Shown: piece by piece, positions 7,618 to 15,458 of the stretch
How the letters are laid out: each line of letters starts with the position of its first letter
Position numbering within the stretch: position 1 is the stretch's first letter
Assembly (NCBI GenBank): GCA_951801955.1
Contig: CATOOV010000035.1
Span: 1 to 34,632 of the forward strand
Direction of reading: 5' to 3'
DNA: 34,632 nt
Source: an uncultured Lachnospiraceae bacterium
Lineage (GTDB): Bacteria > Bacillota > Clostridia > Lachnospirales > Lachnospiraceae
Notes under the pieces: generated by a model
Told to the model about the DNA's origin: nothing
Seen by the model: only the letters and a program-made list of their open reading frames with translations
Database searches by the model: none
Position numbers and translations under genes: made by a program

Positions 7618-7673
7618 AAACTACTGCAGTAGTTTTATGTTGTTATACTACCACAGTAGTTTGTATTTGTCAA
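7618..7673 (-). promoter_or_regulatory. blaI promoter with two BlaI-type operators
   Basis: On the minus strand TTGACA (7668-7673) and TAGTAT (7645-7650) are separated by exactly 17 bases. One dyad (ACTACCACAGTAGT, 7647-7660) covers the spacer and -10. A second, perfect dyad (AAACTACTGCAGTAGTTT, 7618-7635) covers the transcription start. CTAC/GTAG half-sites are those of MecI/BlaI operators, so autorepression is strongly indicated. Confidence 0.9.
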
Positions 7674-7693
7674 CTATGCCAACGATCAAAATA

Positions 7694-7784
7694 GGCTGGG
7701 ACACAAAAAGATTCTAATACAAACTATGGATAATTCCTTAAGAAAACACCATACCCTGTTTCAATCATCTTTCATGTCCCAGCC
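7694..7784. mobile_element. 91-bp inverted-repeat element or long-loop terminator
   Basis: Perfect 10-bp ends GGCTGGGACA (7694-7703) and TGTCCCAGCC (7775-7784) enclose 71 bases with no gene. GGCTGGGACA termini recur on short mobile hairpins in Firmicutes as I recall, so a miniature element is likely. It could also terminate the minus-strand lipoprotein transcript, since TATTTTGATC follows it on that strand. Confidence 0.5.
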
Positions 7785-7803
7785 ATCCGTTTTTATGTTA
7801 TAT

Positions 7804-7979
7804 CAACATTTTACAGTATTTCAGATCTATCTAAGTAAACTGTCTGTTTTTGTTTTCTCATACTACCATTTACAGTATTTTTCCTATACCTAAGTAAATA
7901 GCCTGTCTTTACTCCTCATACTACCATTTACAGTATTTCTCATATACTTGAAAAAAACTGTCTGTTTTCACTTCCTCAT
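7804..7979 (-). repeat. Three tandem copies of the 3' end of the PrsA-like gene
   Basis: Units begin at 7804, 7863 and 7921 (58-59 bases each), sharing C-A/T-ACCATTTTACAGTATTT and CTGTCTGTTTT blocks. The 7921 copy is the coding 3' end of the lipoprotein gene, including its stop codon. The other two lie downstream and carry stop codons, so they are non-coding duplicates that have drifted. Confidence 0.85.
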
Positions 7980-8922
7980 TGATCTCTATTGTAACTTTCT
8001 CCCATGTTTTTTCGTTAAACTCAGAGGAAAGACCTGTCAAAAATTCTTGATAGACATCATCGAAGGCTTCTTTTCTGCGGTTTTCTAAAATCACAGATTT
8101 GTTTGCATCTGTCTTTTCCTGGTCATAATGATTGATGCATTTGATAAAATAATATCCTTTGTCTGTCTTAATTTTTCCGCTCAAATGGTTATTTTCCAGT
8201 GCAAATGCCTTTTTTGCCACTTCCTCTGACACATCATTTTTCCCAAAAAAAACATCTGTTTCTGTTGCCTCATTGTATAAATTTGCCACCGTAAGAAAAT
8301 CATTTCCCGCTTTTAACTGTTCTGCCACTTCTTTTGCCTTTTTCTTATCTGTGACAAAGATCTGCTGTGCCTCCATGACCCTTGCCTCTTCATCACTGAC
8401 CTCTCCATCTACTCCCTGTGTCAGAAAGGTATATAATTTATTGGCAAGCCCATATCGTGTGTACAATTTTTCAATGTCAGACTGTTTTACCTGCATATAT
8501 TCCTTTTCTGCATGATTTAAAGATTTGTAATATTCTTCTGTAGCTTTTTTAATCTTTGACTTCTCCTCCTCTGTCAGAGAAATCTCTTTTTCCTGTGCCA
8601 GATAATCCATTGCCATAATTTGCGCAAGCCTGGAAATTGTCAAATCCTTCACATAGGTTTCCAAATCATGTTCTTTAAAATCATGTTTCCACAAATCAAT
8701 ATCATACACCGTCGCATACATATTCTGGTAATTTGTTAAGATCACCCTCGCTTGGGGCAGCGTACAGATTTCTTCACGAATTTTAAACACCTCATTGTCC
8801 GTAAAATCAGAACTGACAACTACTTTGGCATCCCCAAACTTACATCCGCACAGGTTTATTACCATCCATACGCATACTGCCATAATTTTCAATCTTTTAC
8901 TCGTTTTCATTTGTAACCTCAT
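7921..8922 (-). CDS. PrsA-like parvulin-type foldase lipoprotein
   Basis: The 333-residue protein has a lipoprotein signal peptide with lipobox L24-C-G-C27, so the mature protein is anchored to the outer face of the membrane. A SurA/PrsA-like helical N-domain (about 50-175) is followed by a parvulin-type domain (about 180-270) containing ARVMEAQQIFV, AGNDFLTVANLYNE and KGYYFIKC. A helical C-terminus completes it. It likely assists folding of exported proteins. ATG 8922 has AGAGGA seven bases upstream, inside the end of the preceding FAD-protein gene. The spacing of five bases means the two are co-transcribed. Some catalytic parvulin residues are not clear, so chaperone-only activity is possible. 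Confidence 0.82.
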   Translation of the reverse strand: MRLQMKTSKRLKIMAVCVWMVINLCGCKFGDAKVVVSSDFTDNEVFKIREEICTLPQARVILTNYQNMYATVYDIDLWKHDFKEHDLETYVKDLTISRLAQIMAMDYLAQEKEISLTEEEKSKIKKATEEYYKSLNHAEKEYMQVKQSDIEKLYTRYGLANKLYTFLTQGVDGEVSDEEARVMEAQQIFVTDKKKAKEVAEQLKAGNDFLTVANLYNEATETDVFFGKNDVSEEVAKKAFALENNHLSGKIKTDKGYYFIKCINHYDQEKTDANKSVILENRRKEAFDDVYQEFLTGLSSEFNEKTWEKVTIEINEEVKTDSFFQVYEKYCKW

Positions 8923-8927
8923 CTGTT

Positions 8928-10322
8928 TTATCCTCTTTGCAATATACTGCGTGCCACGCTCAAGCCGTTTGCCGACGCCTGCTGTAATCCCCTAGTGACG
9001 GAAGCTCCATCGCCGATTGCGCGCAGACCAGGAACATTTGTCTCAAAATCTTGATTTACCACCACTTTATTAGAATAAAATTTAACTTCCACACCATAAA
9101 GCAGTGTCTCATCGCTGGCAATCCCAGGCGTTACTTTATCCAAAGCAAAAATCATTTCTTCAATATCAACCATAATCCGATGGGGGAAGACCAAAGAAAG
9201 GTCTCCTGGCACCGCATCTTTCAATGTGGGAATCAGGTTATTGCGGCACAACCGCTCTTCCGTCGTCCGCCTGCCCCTGCGGAAATCTCCAAACGTCTGT
9301 ACTAAGATCCTGCCGTCGCAAAGCATGTTGGATAACTGTGCGATCTGTTTGCCATATTCAATTGGCGTCTTAAAAGGTTTTGTAAAATTCTTGGAAACCA
9401 ATAGCGCAAAGTTCGTGTTATTGGTTTTTAAGTCATTGGATTTGTAGGCATGTCCATTTACCACAGCAAGCCCATCCTCATAGTACTCTGTTGACACTTC
9501 CCCAGATGGGTTGGTGCAAAATGTGCGCACCTTGTCATCAAAGGTAGGGGTATGGTATACCAGCTTCGCTTCATACAGGTTCTCATTGAGAAATTCCATC
9601 ACTTCATCCCGGACTTCCACCCGGACACCAATGTCTACCGTTCCAACCTTTGTCTCAATCTTATGTTCTTTGCAGACATGGCTGAACCAGTCTGCACCTT
9701 CCCTTCCGATGGCACAGACAATTTCTTTTGCATAAAAAGCCTCTCCCTTTTTGGTTGTGACTCCCGCAGCCCTCCCATCTTCCACTAGAATATTCTCCAC
9801 CATCGTTTGGAATTTCATCTCAATGCCCTGTTCCAAAAGATGTTGCTGCAGGCGGCTGTAAATTTTATATCCTTCCTCCGTTCCTAAATGTCGAATTGGG
9901 CATTCCACCAGCTTTAAATTTGCATTGATTGCCTTCCTGCGGATCTCACGAAGTTCCTTTTCCTTTCCCATGCCATAGACATTGGTGTCTGCACCGAACT
10001 TTAAATAAATTTCATCCGATTCCCGAATTAACCCTACTGCTTTTTCATAGCCCAGAAGTTCTGGCAGATTTCCCCCTACATCTGGAGAAAGGGATAATTT
10101 TCCATCAGAAAAAGCTCCGGCGCCCGCAAACCCGGTGGTAATGGAACAGGGACGGCATCCCACGCAAACCTTTGTTTTACGCTTTGGGCACTGCCGGTCT
10201 TCAATACGCCTTCCCTTCTCTATCATCAGCACCCGAAGTTTCGGGTTCTGCCGAATTAACTCATAAGCGCAGAAAATCCCAGAAGGTCCTGCTCCTACAA
10301 TAATCACATCATAACTTGTCAT
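8928..10322 (-). CDS. FAD-dependent dehydrogenase (COG2509-like)
   Basis: The 464-residue flavoprotein has an N-terminal dinucleotide-binding motif VGAGPSG (residues 9-15 from the chosen start). A cysteine-rich CPKRKTKVCVGCRPC segment is followed by TGFAGAGAFSDGK. The C-terminal FAD motif is GLRAIGDGASVTRG. This combination marks the uncharacterised COG2509 group, common in Clostridia, whose substrate is unknown. The CxxC-type cysteines could bind a metal or form a redox pair. ATG 10322 is preferred because GGAG lies six bases upstream, embedded in an earlier in-frame ATG (10334) that lacks its own site. It is co-transcribed with the PrsA-like gene. Confidence 0.85.
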   Translation of the reverse strand: MTSYDVIIVGAGPSGIFCAYELIRQNPKLRVLMIEKGRRIEDRQCPKRKTKVCVGCRPCSITTGFAGAGAFSDGKLSLSPDVGGNLPELLGYEKAVGLIRESDEIYLKFGADTNVYGMGKEKELREIRRKAINANLKLVECPIRHLGTEEGYKIYSRLQQHLLEQGIEMKFQTMVENILVEDGRAAGVTTKKGEAFYAKEIVCAIGREGADWFSHVCKEHKIETKVGTVDIGVRVEVRDEVMEFLNENLYEAKLVYHTPTFDDKVRTFCTNPSGEVSTEYYEDGLAVVNGHAYKSNDLKTNNTNFALLVSKNFTKPFKTPIEYGKQIAQLSNMLCDGRILVQTFGDFRRGRRTTEERLCRNNLIPTLKDAVPGDLSLVFPHRIMVDIEEMIFALDKVTPGIASDETLLYGVEVKFYSNKVVVNQDFETNVPGLRAIGDGASVTRGLQQASANGLSVARSILQRG

Positions 10323-10441
10323 ACTTTTCTCCATTTCTCATGTTACTTCTTACATAAGTGCGGATTTATTTTTGCCAGCGGTGCTGGTCCGCATCCCGCA
10401 GTAAGAACGCCGTCGGCTTGTGCGAGTGCGTATATTTTTTT

Positions 10442-10463
10442 CATATAGGAAATTTCCTATATG
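10442..10463. repeat. Perfect 22-bp palindrome at the stop codon of the small acidic gene
   Basis: CATATAGGAAATTTCCTATATG is fully self-complementary and contains the TAG stop (10457-10459) of the 85-residue gene. On the minus strand it is followed by an A tract rather than a T tract, so it is not a standard terminator for that gene. Between 10335 and 10441 I see only an unrecognised GC-rich segment. Confidence 0.6.
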
Positions 10464-10714
10464 ACAAGAAACCTGCCATCTGGCAGTGAAAATACTTCAG
10501 AGGCTTCCTCCAAGTCTTCATTGCTCATCTGGGCAATGTCAGCGCCCTCCTCCTCAAAATATTCCCGCACTTCCTGGATATCTTTACACACAACTGCGAT
10601 ACAATCTTCTAAGAATGCCTCTGCCTCCTCAAGAGTTTCCGCCACCTTTTCGTCATAAATCTGAGACTGGTGTTCCAGAAAATATTCCAAACAAATTTCA
10701 TCGTATTCGTTCAT
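10457..10714 (-). CDS. Small acidic conserved hypothetical protein
   Basis: The 85-residue protein is strongly acidic and mostly helical (EYDEICLEYFLEHQSQIYDE, then EEAEAFLEDC and REYFEEEGADI). It ends in a strand-like DGRFLVI. I recognise no catalytic motif; proteins of this look occur near maf in Lachnospiraceae in my recollection. GGGAGG precedes the ATG. It lies 32 bases downstream of maf on the same strand and is likely co-transcribed. It has no membrane segment or signal peptide. Confidence 0.7.
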   Translation of the reverse strand: MNEYDEICLEYFLEHQSQIYDEKVAETLEEAEAFLEDCIAVVCKDIQEVREYFEEEGADIAQMSNEDLEEASEVFSLPDGRFLVI

Positions 10715-10746
10715 ACACTCACACCTCCCATTTTTCTTCTATGATA

Positions 10747-11388
10747 TTATGAATGATGCAAAATATCAATGCCTGTTTTTTGCATTTCCTGGAAAATCCT
10801 TGCCACAGGAAGCCCTACAACATTGTTATAATCTCCCTGGATCCTCTCAATATAAACGGCGCCTTTTCCCTGAATGCCATAAGCGCCAGCCTTATCCATA
10901 GGTTCGCCTGTCTGGATATAGGATAAAATTTCAGGCATGGGCATAGGATACATGGTCACTTTTGTTTCCTCATAAAAAGAATAAGCCTTTTGCCCTCCTT
11001 CGCCTGCAGCCACAATTGTCACCCCTGTAAATACGCTGTGTGTACTGCCAGAAAGCATCTGGAGCATTTGTATCGCATCCTCTCTGTCCTTGGGTTTCCC
11101 TAAGATTTTACCTCCGAAGGCAACCACCGTATCCGCCCCCAAAATAAGGGTCTTTTCAATTTCTCCCGTTTGAAAAATTTTTTCTTCCTGCCTTTCCCCA
11201 GAACTAAGCAGGCAATCTGCCACTTCCTGCGCCTTTTGGCGCGACAATTCCAATACTGTTTGCTCTGGTTTAACAGAAGTTATCACTTCCTCCCCCTGAG
11301 CCGGAAAAATTTCAAATTCTGCACCAATCTGTTTTAACAGTTCCCTTCTGCGGGGAGACGAAGATGCCAAAATAAGTCTTAATTTCAT
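10747..11388 (-). CDS. maf: Maf family nucleoside triphosphate pyrophosphatase
   Basis: The 213-residue protein has the Maf hallmarks: LASSSPRRRELL at residues 7-18, the catalytic GADTVV near 84-89, LGKPKDREDA, and AGAYGIQGKGA. The YhdE-like subgroup removes pyrophosphate from dTTP, UTP and modified pyrimidine nucleotides, acting as a housecleaning enzyme and linked to septum inhibition in Bacillus. The protein is about 20 residues longer than usual owing to a charged insertion (around 62-80) just before GADT. ATG 11388 has an AAAGGG-type site. The upstream 133 bases to addA hold no clear promoter. Confidence 0.92.
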   Translation of the reverse strand: MKLRLILASSSPRRRELLKQIGAEFEIFPAQGEEVITSVKPEQTVLELSRQKAQEVADCLLSSGERQEEKIFQTGEIEKTLILGADTVVAFGGKILGKPKDREDAIQMLQMLSGSTHSVFTGVTIVAAGEGGQKAYSFYEETKVTMYPMPMPEILSYIQTGEPMDKAGAYGIQGKGAVYIERIQGDYNNVVGLPVARIFQEMQKTGIDILHHS

Positions 11389-11521
11389 TTGATAACCCTT
11401 TCTTTGTTCCTTTTCGAAATACTGTCCTAAGATTCAAGAATCGCTTTTGCGAGGCTCTCCATGGGATTGGGTCTGCTTTTGCTGGTATGGCACGCATACA
11501 AATCTCTGATTTCTGCTGCCT

Positions 11522-14500
11522 TTACACAGTGATAGCCTTCCCCAGACAAAAGGAATACAAAAGCTTTTCCTTCACTGTTTTTCCTGTGGCACGTTCAATC
11601 GCCTCCTGATACAGTTCTAACTGAATTTGGTATCGGTCTGCCAATTCCTTCTCAGAACCCACTCTGTCAGTCTTATAGTCCAACAATACAATTCCATCTG
11701 GCTCCTCGAAAAAAACATCAACAATTCCCTGAATCAATAACATTTCCTGGCTTTCACTTTCCCTTAACATTTCTTTCGCAGGCTTTCCCATAACAAAAGG
11801 TTTTTCCTTGTACAGCTTCCCCTGACATGCCGCATTCCTGATACGCTTCGCCAAAGGACTGTGCAAAAATTTCTTTAAGGAAGGCAGATAAACCAAATCC
11901 AAAAGCGTCTGTTCCACTTTTTTCTGTTCTGCCATCTTATCTAACTGTTCCTTGAGCGTGTTCGGTTCCCTGGTAAAATCAAAACATTCCAGTACCCGGT
12001 GCATTGCCGTTCCTCGCCTGGCTCCTATATTCTCTTCCTGGACTCCCTGCATGAATGCAGGAATATAACTCTCCTGCTGGCTCTCTTCTTTGTTTTCTTC
12101 CCGGAACACTTCTATATTATACGCTTCTTTGCCTTCCTCCTGGAAAACCTCCATACCCTGCCCTTCTCCTTGGAAAGTTTCTGTATCATGCACTTTTTGA
12201 ATCTCTTGCTGAAAAACCTGTTCCATCTGTTCTTCTTCCATTCGCTTATCCATCGCGCGATGTTTTAATTCTGACACGGAAACTTTGGTACGCATGGTAG
12301 TTTCTTCCTCATAGGGGTATTGGTAAGATAACCGTCTTGCCACCTCCTGTTCCCAAAATGGATCCGCCTCCTTAAGCTTTGCAAGCAATTCTATTTTGGT
12401 CAGCCCTTCCTCTGCCAAATGAGCTTCTTGGATGCCTTCAAGGTCAGACTGGCGAATTAGGACGGCAGGATATTTGAGAGGATAAGCGGCGCACGCCATC
12501 AAGATAAACTGGAAGAATGTATTGGCATTCAGCCGTTTCAGAAAAGAAATACTCTCTTGTCCTTCCTGCACAGATCGTTCCTGCCCTTCTTGTGCTTTTT
12601 TCACATTTACTCCATACTGTTCCAGCTTCTCCCCTGCTTTTTTCAAAATTCCTGTAAGAATCAACTTCTCTTTTGCACGGGTCATTGCCACATACAAAAC
12701 ACGCAGCTCTTCCCCGGTATTCTCCATTGCAATTTTCCGGGACAAAAATTGCCTGGTCAGCCCTGGGGTTTTTAACCGCCGATTTATATCTGTCACGTCC
12801 ATGCCGATTCCCAATCCTGGATGAAGTACCACGCGATCTCTCACATCCTGGTTATTAAACATTTTTCCCAGCCCAGACACAAATACGACAGGAAATTCCA
12901 ATCCCTTACTCTTGTGGATGCTCATAACCTGTACCACATCTTCTGCCTCTTCGCCCTCTGCCAATGGGAAATCCACTTCATACTTCTGAAGCTGGTCCAT
13001 ATAGCGGATAAAATGAAACAATCCCCGATAACTGGTACTTTCATATGCCACAGCCTTTTCCACCAGCATATCCAGATTTGCCTTCTTTACTTCCCCTCCT
13101 GGCAGCGCATACACATATGCCTGATAGCCCGTCTCCTCCAAAACCTGGTATAACAGTTCATGGATCGGCGTATAACTGATCTTTTTTCTGAATTTCTGCA
13201 GCAAACGCAAAAATTTCTCCAATTTTCGTTTTGCCGGCGCAGGAAGTTCGATCTTTTCCACATTTTGCGCATCATCGTATGAGTCTTGCCCATTCACCCC
13301 CACAACCTCTTTTACACAGCCTTCCTCCAGCTTTTCTGCCATCTGCGGATCTTTGCATGGTTCTTTGTTTTCCATCCCTGCAACACCTTTTTTGCAGTAT
13401 TCTTCTGACCTTTCTGACGTCTGCGGCTCTTTGCACAATTCCTGTTCTGGCATATAATGCAGCACTGCCTGATAAAATTTTTCTTTTGGGTACTGGATCC
13501 GCAAGATGGCAAGTTCTTCCCCAGTCAGCCCTGCAATCGGGGAGGCAAGGACTGCAGCCATTGGAATATCTTGTCTGGGATTGTCCAGAATTCTCAATAA
13601 ATTTAGTACTGTCTGAACTTCCAGCGCAGAGAAATATCCTGTTCCTGCCGCTGCACGTGCCGGAATCCCCATCTCTCCCAATACCTTTACAAACGTATCT
13701 GCCCAACTGCCTGGAGAACGCAGCAAAATTACAATATCAGAATACCGCACTGGGCGCAGTTTCCCTGGGTCATCGCCCCCTGGCATCTTCCCTGTCACAA
13801 ATTGGCTTTTTATAAGGTTTCGAATTTCCATTCCAACAGCCCTTGCCTCCAGCTCCTGGGGTTTCAGATCTTTCTCTTCTGCTTTCGGCTCTATAACAAG
13901 CAAACGAGTATCAAACATCCCTTTTTCCCCTTTGGGAAATACCGCTCCCGGATATAATGCAGCCTGGTCATCATAGGTAATATTTCCAATATCATCCTTC
14001 ATAATCTTACGGAATATATCATTGACAGTCTCCAAAACCTCTGGTCTGCTGCGGAAATTTTTATGAAGATCCACCCGCTGTTTTACACTATCCTCCTGGG
14101 TGTAAGTGGTATATTTTTCCATAAAAAGCTCTGGTCGTGCCATACGGAATCGATAAATGCTCTGCTTTACATCCCCTACCATAAAAATATTGTACCTGCT
14201 TTCTGATTCTTTTGAAACAGCGCGCAGAATTGTTTCCTGAACATTGTTGGAGTCCTGATACTCGTCAATCATAATTTCATCATAATTTTTCCGAAGTTCA
14301 GCGGCTGTCCGGCTGGGTTCATGGGTTTGTCCATCTACCAAGATTTTCAAGGCAAAATGTTCCAAATCATTAAAATCCAAAATATTTTTCTCCCGCTTTT
14401 TTTCGGAAAAAGCATGGATAAATGCAAATGTCACCTCAATCAGCATATCCACTGTTGGACGGCATTTTTCCAGATCCACAAGCATCTCTTTTGGGTTTTG

Positions 14501-15454
14501 GAAAAAAAACTGCTTCGTAATCTTTTTTACGGAATCCTTTACCTCGTTGCGCAGCTTTTGAACCTGTTCCTTTTTTGCCATATCTCCCGCAAACTTGCGC
14601 AGCGTGGGCAGGCGCCCAAAAGAAAATCCCCGGATGCGCTCATAATATTCCTGGTATGTTGCACTTTGTGCAATCTGTTCCATTGCTGCTGCTTCTGACT
14701 GCATCAATTCCTCATAAGCTGCCGGACCATTTTCTGACAAGCTGATATGATAACACTGTTTGATCTGCAATGCCCATTGGCAAGTAATATTTTTTAAATA
14801 TTCCAATAATTCTGTCGTCAAGGGCAGGCGGTCAAATTCCTCCATGCCTGTCACATGGAAGGGTTCTGTGCACCCTTCCAGCCATTCGTCCACCCATGGG
14901 TAACTCATGGCAAAATCAAACAGCCTTAAAATGGTTTCCTTAAGTGGCAGGTCTGTCTTACCTGTGGCAATGGTTTCAGAGAGAGTTAAAAATTCCGGGT
15001 TAGCCTCCTGGTAATATTGTTCTAAGACCTGATCTAACACATCGCTTTTTAAGAGCTTTAATTCCCCCTCTTCCGCCACACGGAAATCCGGATCCAGATC
15101 AATACGATGGAAATAGTTCCTTATCACATACAAACAAAAGCTGTGTATGGTTGTAATCTGTGCATTATGTAACAGCGTTTGCTGACGCTGCAAATGAATA
15201 TTATCTGGCTGCACCTCCAACGCTTTTCCCAAGGCAAGCCCAATCCGTTCTCTCATTTCTGCCGCTGCCGCATTGGTAAAAGTCACAACCAACAAACGGT
15301 CAATATCCATCGGATGCTCCAAACTGGTAATTTTCTGAATGATACGTTCTACTAAAACTGCAGTTTTTCCACTCCCCGCCGCTGCTGAAACCAGCAAGTT
15401 GCGATTCTTTAGGTCAATCACCTGCTGCTGCTGTTTTGTCCATTTCTTTTCCAT
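11522..15454 (-). CDS. addA: ATP-dependent helicase/nuclease subunit A (AddA)
   Basis: At 1,310 residues this is the helicase-nuclease subunit of the AddAB enzyme, which resects double-strand breaks for RecA-dependent repair. Visible UvrD-type motifs are Walker A AAGSGKT (25-31), DEYQDSN (397-403) and VMSIHKSKGLEFPVVF. The C-terminal RecB-family nuclease has GIVDVFF and D1259-YKTD1263. ATG 15454 is chosen because it gives the family N-terminus (WTKQQQQVI) and lies four bases past the addB stop, with GGAGGAG upstream; earlier in-frame starts fall inside addB. Two charged repeat-like insertions are odd: one near residues 670-740 (cysteine/glutamate rich) and one near 1060-1150 (EVFQEEG-type repeats). 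Confidence 0.95.
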   Translation of the reverse strand: MEKKWTKQQQQVIDLKNRNLLVSAAAGSGKTAVLVERIIQKITSLEHPMDIDRLLVVTFTNAAAAEMRERIGLALGKALEVQPDNIHLQRQQTLLHNAQITTIHSFCLYVIRNYFHRIDLDPDFRVAEEGELKLLKSDVLDQVLEQYYQEANPEFLTLSETIATGKTDLPLKETILRLFDFAMSYPWVDEWLEGCTEPFHVTGMEEFDRLPLTTELLEYLKNITCQWALQIKQCYHISLSENGPAAYEELMQSEAAAMEQIAQSATYQEYYERIRGFSFGRLPTLRKFAGDMAKKEQVQKLRNEVKDSVKKITKQFFFQNPKEMLVDLEKCRPTVDMLIEVTFAFIHAFSEKKREKNILDFNDLEHFALKILVDGQTHEPSRTAAELRKNYDEIMIDEYQDSNNVQETILRAVSKESESRYNIFMVGDVKQSIYRFRMARPELFMEKYTTYTQEDSVKQRVDLHKNFRSRPEVLETVNDIFRKIMKDDIGNITYDDQAALYPGAVFPKGEKGMFDTRLLVIEPKAEEKDLKPQELEARAVGMEIRNLIKSQFVTGKMPGGDDPGKLRPVRYSDIVILLRSPGSWADTFVKVLGEMGIPARAAAGTGYFSALEVQTVLNLLRILDNPRQDIPMAAVLASPIAGLTGEELAILRIQYPKEKFYQAVLHYMPEQELCKEPQTSERSEEYCKKGVAGMENKEPCKDPQMAEKLEEGCVKEVVGVNGQDSYDDAQNVEKIELPAPAKRKLEKFLRLLQKFRKKISYTPIHELLYQVLEETGYQAYVYALPGGEVKKANLDMLVEKAVAYESTSYRGLFHFIRYMDQLQKYEVDFPLAEGEEAEDVVQVMSIHKSKGLEFPVVFVSGLGKMFNNQDVRDRVVLHPGLGIGMDVTDINRRLKTPGLTRQFLSRKIAMENTGEELRVLYVAMTRAKEKLILTGILKKAGEKLEQYGVNVKKAQEGQERSVQEGQESISFLKRLNANTFFQFILMACAAYPLKYPAVLIRQSDLEGIQEAHLAEEGLTKIELLAKLKEADPFWEQEVARRLSYQYPYEEETTMRTKVSVSELKHRAMDKRMEEEQMEQVFQQEIQKVHDTETFQGEGQGMEVFQEEGKEAYNIEVFREENKEESQQESYIPAFMQGVQEENIGARRGTAMHRVLECFDFTREPNTLKEQLDKMAEQKKVEQTLLDLVYLPSLKKFLHSPLAKRIRNAACQGKLYKEKPFVMGKPAKEMLRESESQEMLLIQGIVDVFFEEPDGIVLLDYKTDRVGSEKELADRYQIQLELYQEAIERATGKTVKEKLLYSFCLGKAITV

Positions 15455-15458
15455 CCTG

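Noticed and set aside
11427..11524. Short open frame directly after the addA stop, as if addA were frameshifted
   Set aside because: AddA already ends at a family-typical distance after its nuclease motif, and the extra 30 or so residues have no start or recognised similarity.
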